64,000 nucleotides of DNA from Pseudomonas kitaguniensis (lineage in GTDB: Bacteria > Pseudomonadota > Gammaproteobacteria > Pseudomonadales > Pseudomonadaceae). Position numbers and translations under genes: made by a program. Shown here piece after piece: positions 62,614 through 64,000 of this stretch. The stretch spans positions 16,218 through 80,217 of the forward strand of contig NZ_VUAZ01000041.1 of NCBI RefSeq assembly GCF_009296165.1, in the 5' to 3' direction. Numbering within the stretch: position 1 is the stretch's first letter; each line of letters opens with the position of its first letter. Under the pieces are notes generated by a model. The model did not search any database. It was not told the DNA's origin and worked only from the letters and a program-made list of their open reading frames with translations.

Positions 62614-62628
62614 TTGTACGACAACGTA
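62614..62628 (+). promoter_or_regulatory. GntR/FCD operator candidate upstream of gntR
   Basis: This reads TTGTACGACAACGTA. Its core with one preceding base, 62613-62625, has the perfect arms GTTGT and ACAAC around ACG. It agrees with the FadR-subfamily consensus TnGTnnnACnA. It lies between the divergent gntR and pectate lyase genes and so could affect both. Confidence 0.7.
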
Positions 62629-62701
62629 GGCGCACATGATAGTATTTCGCCTGCAGCGGACGTTCGATTCGCTGCAACGATGACAAGGACGTCCGCTCGA
62701 G

Positions 62702-62725
62702 AAATGCGCAACGACGTGCGCATTT
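62702..62725. promoter_or_regulatory. Perfect palindrome upstream of pectate lyase
   Basis: Nine-base arms AAATGCGCA (62702-62710) and TGCGCATTT (62717-62725) surround ACGACG. It ends 33 bases before the pectate lyase ATG, so it lies near the promoter or in the leader of the message. It could be an operator for a different regulator than the GntR protein or a leader hairpin. Confidence 0.55.
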
Positions 62726-62758
62726 AAAAACTCAAGTTAATCAAGGATCTGATTATTC

Positions 62759-63901
62759 ATGACAAAGCCATCAACCTTCACCGCTTGCAAACTGGCCAGC
62801 GCCATTCTCGGCTCCCTGGTGCTAAGCAGCCTGCCTGTACACGCCGCCGACATTTGGCTGGATTCCGCGACCACGGGCTGGGCCACTCAGAACGGCGGCA
62901 CCAAAGGCGGTTCCAGAGCAGCGGCGAACAACATCTACACGGTAAAAAACGCCGCCGAGTTGAAAAACGCACTGAGTGCATCGGTGGGCGCTAACGGTCG
63001 CATCATCAAGATCACCGGCGTGATCGACGTCAGCGAAGGCAAGGCGTACACCACCACCGCGGACATGAAAAAGCGTGCCCGCCTGGATATTCCCGGCAAG
63101 ACCACCATCGTCGGCACCAGCAGTAACGCCGAAATCCGCGAAGGGTTCTTTTACGCCAAAGAAAACGACGTGATCATCCGTAACATCACCATCGAGAACC
63201 CTTGGGACCCGGAGCCGATCTGGGACGCGAACGATGGCAGCGCCGGTAACTGGAACTCGGAATACGATGGCTTGACCATTGAAGGCGCCAATAACGTGTG
63301 GGTTGACCATGTCACCTTCTCCGACGGCCGCCGCACCGACGCGCAGAACGGCAGCGCTAACGGCCGACCTAAACAGCACCACGACGGCGCGCTGGACGTG
63401 AAGAACGGCGCCAACTACGTGACCATTTCGTACACGGCGTTCAAATCCCACGAGAAGAACAACCTGATCGGTTCGAGCGACAGCCGCACCACCGATGATG
63501 GCAAGCTCAAGGTGACGATCCACAACAGCCTGTTCGAGAACATCTCGGCCCGCGCCCCGCGCGTACGCTTCGGCCAGGTGCACCTGTACAACAACTACCA
63601 TGTGGGCAGCACCGGCGACAAAGTCTATCCATTCTCGTACGCGCATGGTGTAGGCAAGAACTCGAAAATCTTCTCCGAGAAAAACGCGTTCGAAATCAGC
63701 GGCATCAGCGGTTGCGACAAAATTGCCGGCGATTACGGTGGCAGCGTTTACCGCGATCAAGGCTCGACGCTGAATGGCAGCGCCCTCACCTGCTCGTGGA
63801 ACTCGAGCATCGGCTGGACCCCGCCTTACAGCTACTCGCCGCTTGCGGCAAACAAAGTAGCCGCCGACGTCAAGGCCAAGGCCGGTGCCGGTAAACTCTG
63901 A
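62759..63901 (+). CDS. pel: Secreted pectate lyase, polysaccharide lyase family 1
   Basis: This 380-residue extracellular enzyme has a signal peptide (cleavage after LPVHA, about residue 29) and a parallel beta-helix with PL1 features: [11 protein letters not shown], the calcium-site region [26 protein letters not shown], and the catalytic [15 protein letters not shown] (Arg268 or Arg270). It cleaves polygalacturonate by beta-elimination with calcium, causing soft rot in pectate-degrading P. fluorescens and P. viridiflava, whose Pel proteins have this size. It would be exported by type II secretion. An intrinsic terminator follows, so it is transcribed alone. Confidence 0.96.
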   Translation: MTKPSTFTACKLASAILGSLVLSSLPVHAADIWLDSATTGWATQNGGTKGGSRAAANNIYTVKNAAELKNALSASVGANGRIIKITGVIDVSEGKAYTTTADMKKRARLDIPGKTTIVGTSSNAEIREGFFYAKENDVIIRNITIENPWDPEPIWDANDGSAGNWNSEYDGLTIEGANNVWVDHVTFSDGRRTDAQNGSANGRPKQHHDGALDVKNGANYVTISYTAFKSHEKNNLIGSSDSRTTDDGKLKVTIHNSLFENISARAPRVRFGQVHLYNNYHVGSTGDKVYPFSYAHGVGKNSKIFSEKNAFEISGISGCDKIAGDYGGSVYRDQGSTLNGSALTCSWNSSIGWTPPYSYSPLAANKVAADVKAKAGAGKL

Positions 63902-63929
63902 TTGAGTGGTTGCAACGCGTAATGAAAAG

Positions 63930-63952
63930 CCCTCGGTGACGAGGGTTTTTTT
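63930..63952 (+). terminator. Intrinsic terminator of the pectate lyase gene
   Basis: The arms CCCTCG (63930-63935) and CGAGGG (63940-63945) with a 4-base loop are followed at once by seven T. This is the clearest intrinsic terminator in the window, 29 bases after the lyase stop codon. Confidence 0.92.
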
Positions 63953-64000
63953 GCGGTTCTTCAGGACGTCCCGGGAAAGATCGAATCAATATCAAACGGG

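Overview
The window looks like a chromosomal segment of a fluorescent Pseudomonas (P. fluorescens group). The reasons are high GC, the aprA-aprI-aprD alkaline-protease operon, a REPIN-type repeat, a pst operon, MocR/LysR/AraC-rich gene content, and a PL1 pectate lyase with uronate dehydrogenase of the kind found in plant-associated pseudomonads. No rRNA, tRNA, CRISPR array, insertion sequence or prophage was seen.

Layout. 0-2.4 kb: the protease operon on the minus strand (aprA, aprI, and the start of aprD, which is cut by the window edge). 3.1-8.7 kb: a DUF1652 gene, a REPIN with a 16-bp tandem array, a UvrD-like helicase, a frameshifted pirin gene and pgm. 8.8-14.6 kb: an unrecognised 476-aa gene coupled to a broken MocR regulator, then an MDR oxidoreductase divergent from a LysR gene. 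14.7-23.2 kb: a two-component system divergent from an RND efflux operon that contains a MipA/OmpV gene. 23.4-42.1 kb: an accessory-looking metabolic region with a flavin monooxygenase, two SDR domains (one fused to an MFS transporter), a Mpo1-like protein, a class III aminotransferase, an intact and a degenerate class II aldolase, an FGGY kinase, a TorF-type porin, a D-threonine-aldolase-like protein, two aldehyde dehydrogenases, a thioesterase, two paralogous AraC regulators and a TetR. 42.3-45.7 kb: a diguanylate cyclase, a haloacid dehalogenase and a Fic-like/HAD pair. 45.8-49.6 kb: pstSCAB. 49.8-63.95 kb: a pectin/galacturonate locus.

How the genes fit together. In the pectin locus, secreted pectate lyase and a GH28 exo-galacturonidase would cut pectin. 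A KdgM-type porin admits oligomers, and an Opp-type ABC system with two substrate-binding proteins probably imports them. Uronate dehydrogenase and an enolase-superfamily enzyme would start galacturonate oxidation. A GntR/FCD regulator probably controls the locus through a 15-bp motif that I find three times, including upstream of its own gene. The 23-42 kb region has the logic of a pathway that phosphorylates, aldol-cleaves, transaminates and oxidises aldehydes, but I cannot name its substrate.

Quality warning. Five genes carry apparent frameshifts (about eight in all), nearly all explainable as loss of one base, often in a C/G run. This could be consensus sequencing error or real decay. Interpret the broken genes (pirin, MocR, SDR, MFS-SDR, and the start of the D-threonine-aldolase-like gene) with that in mind.
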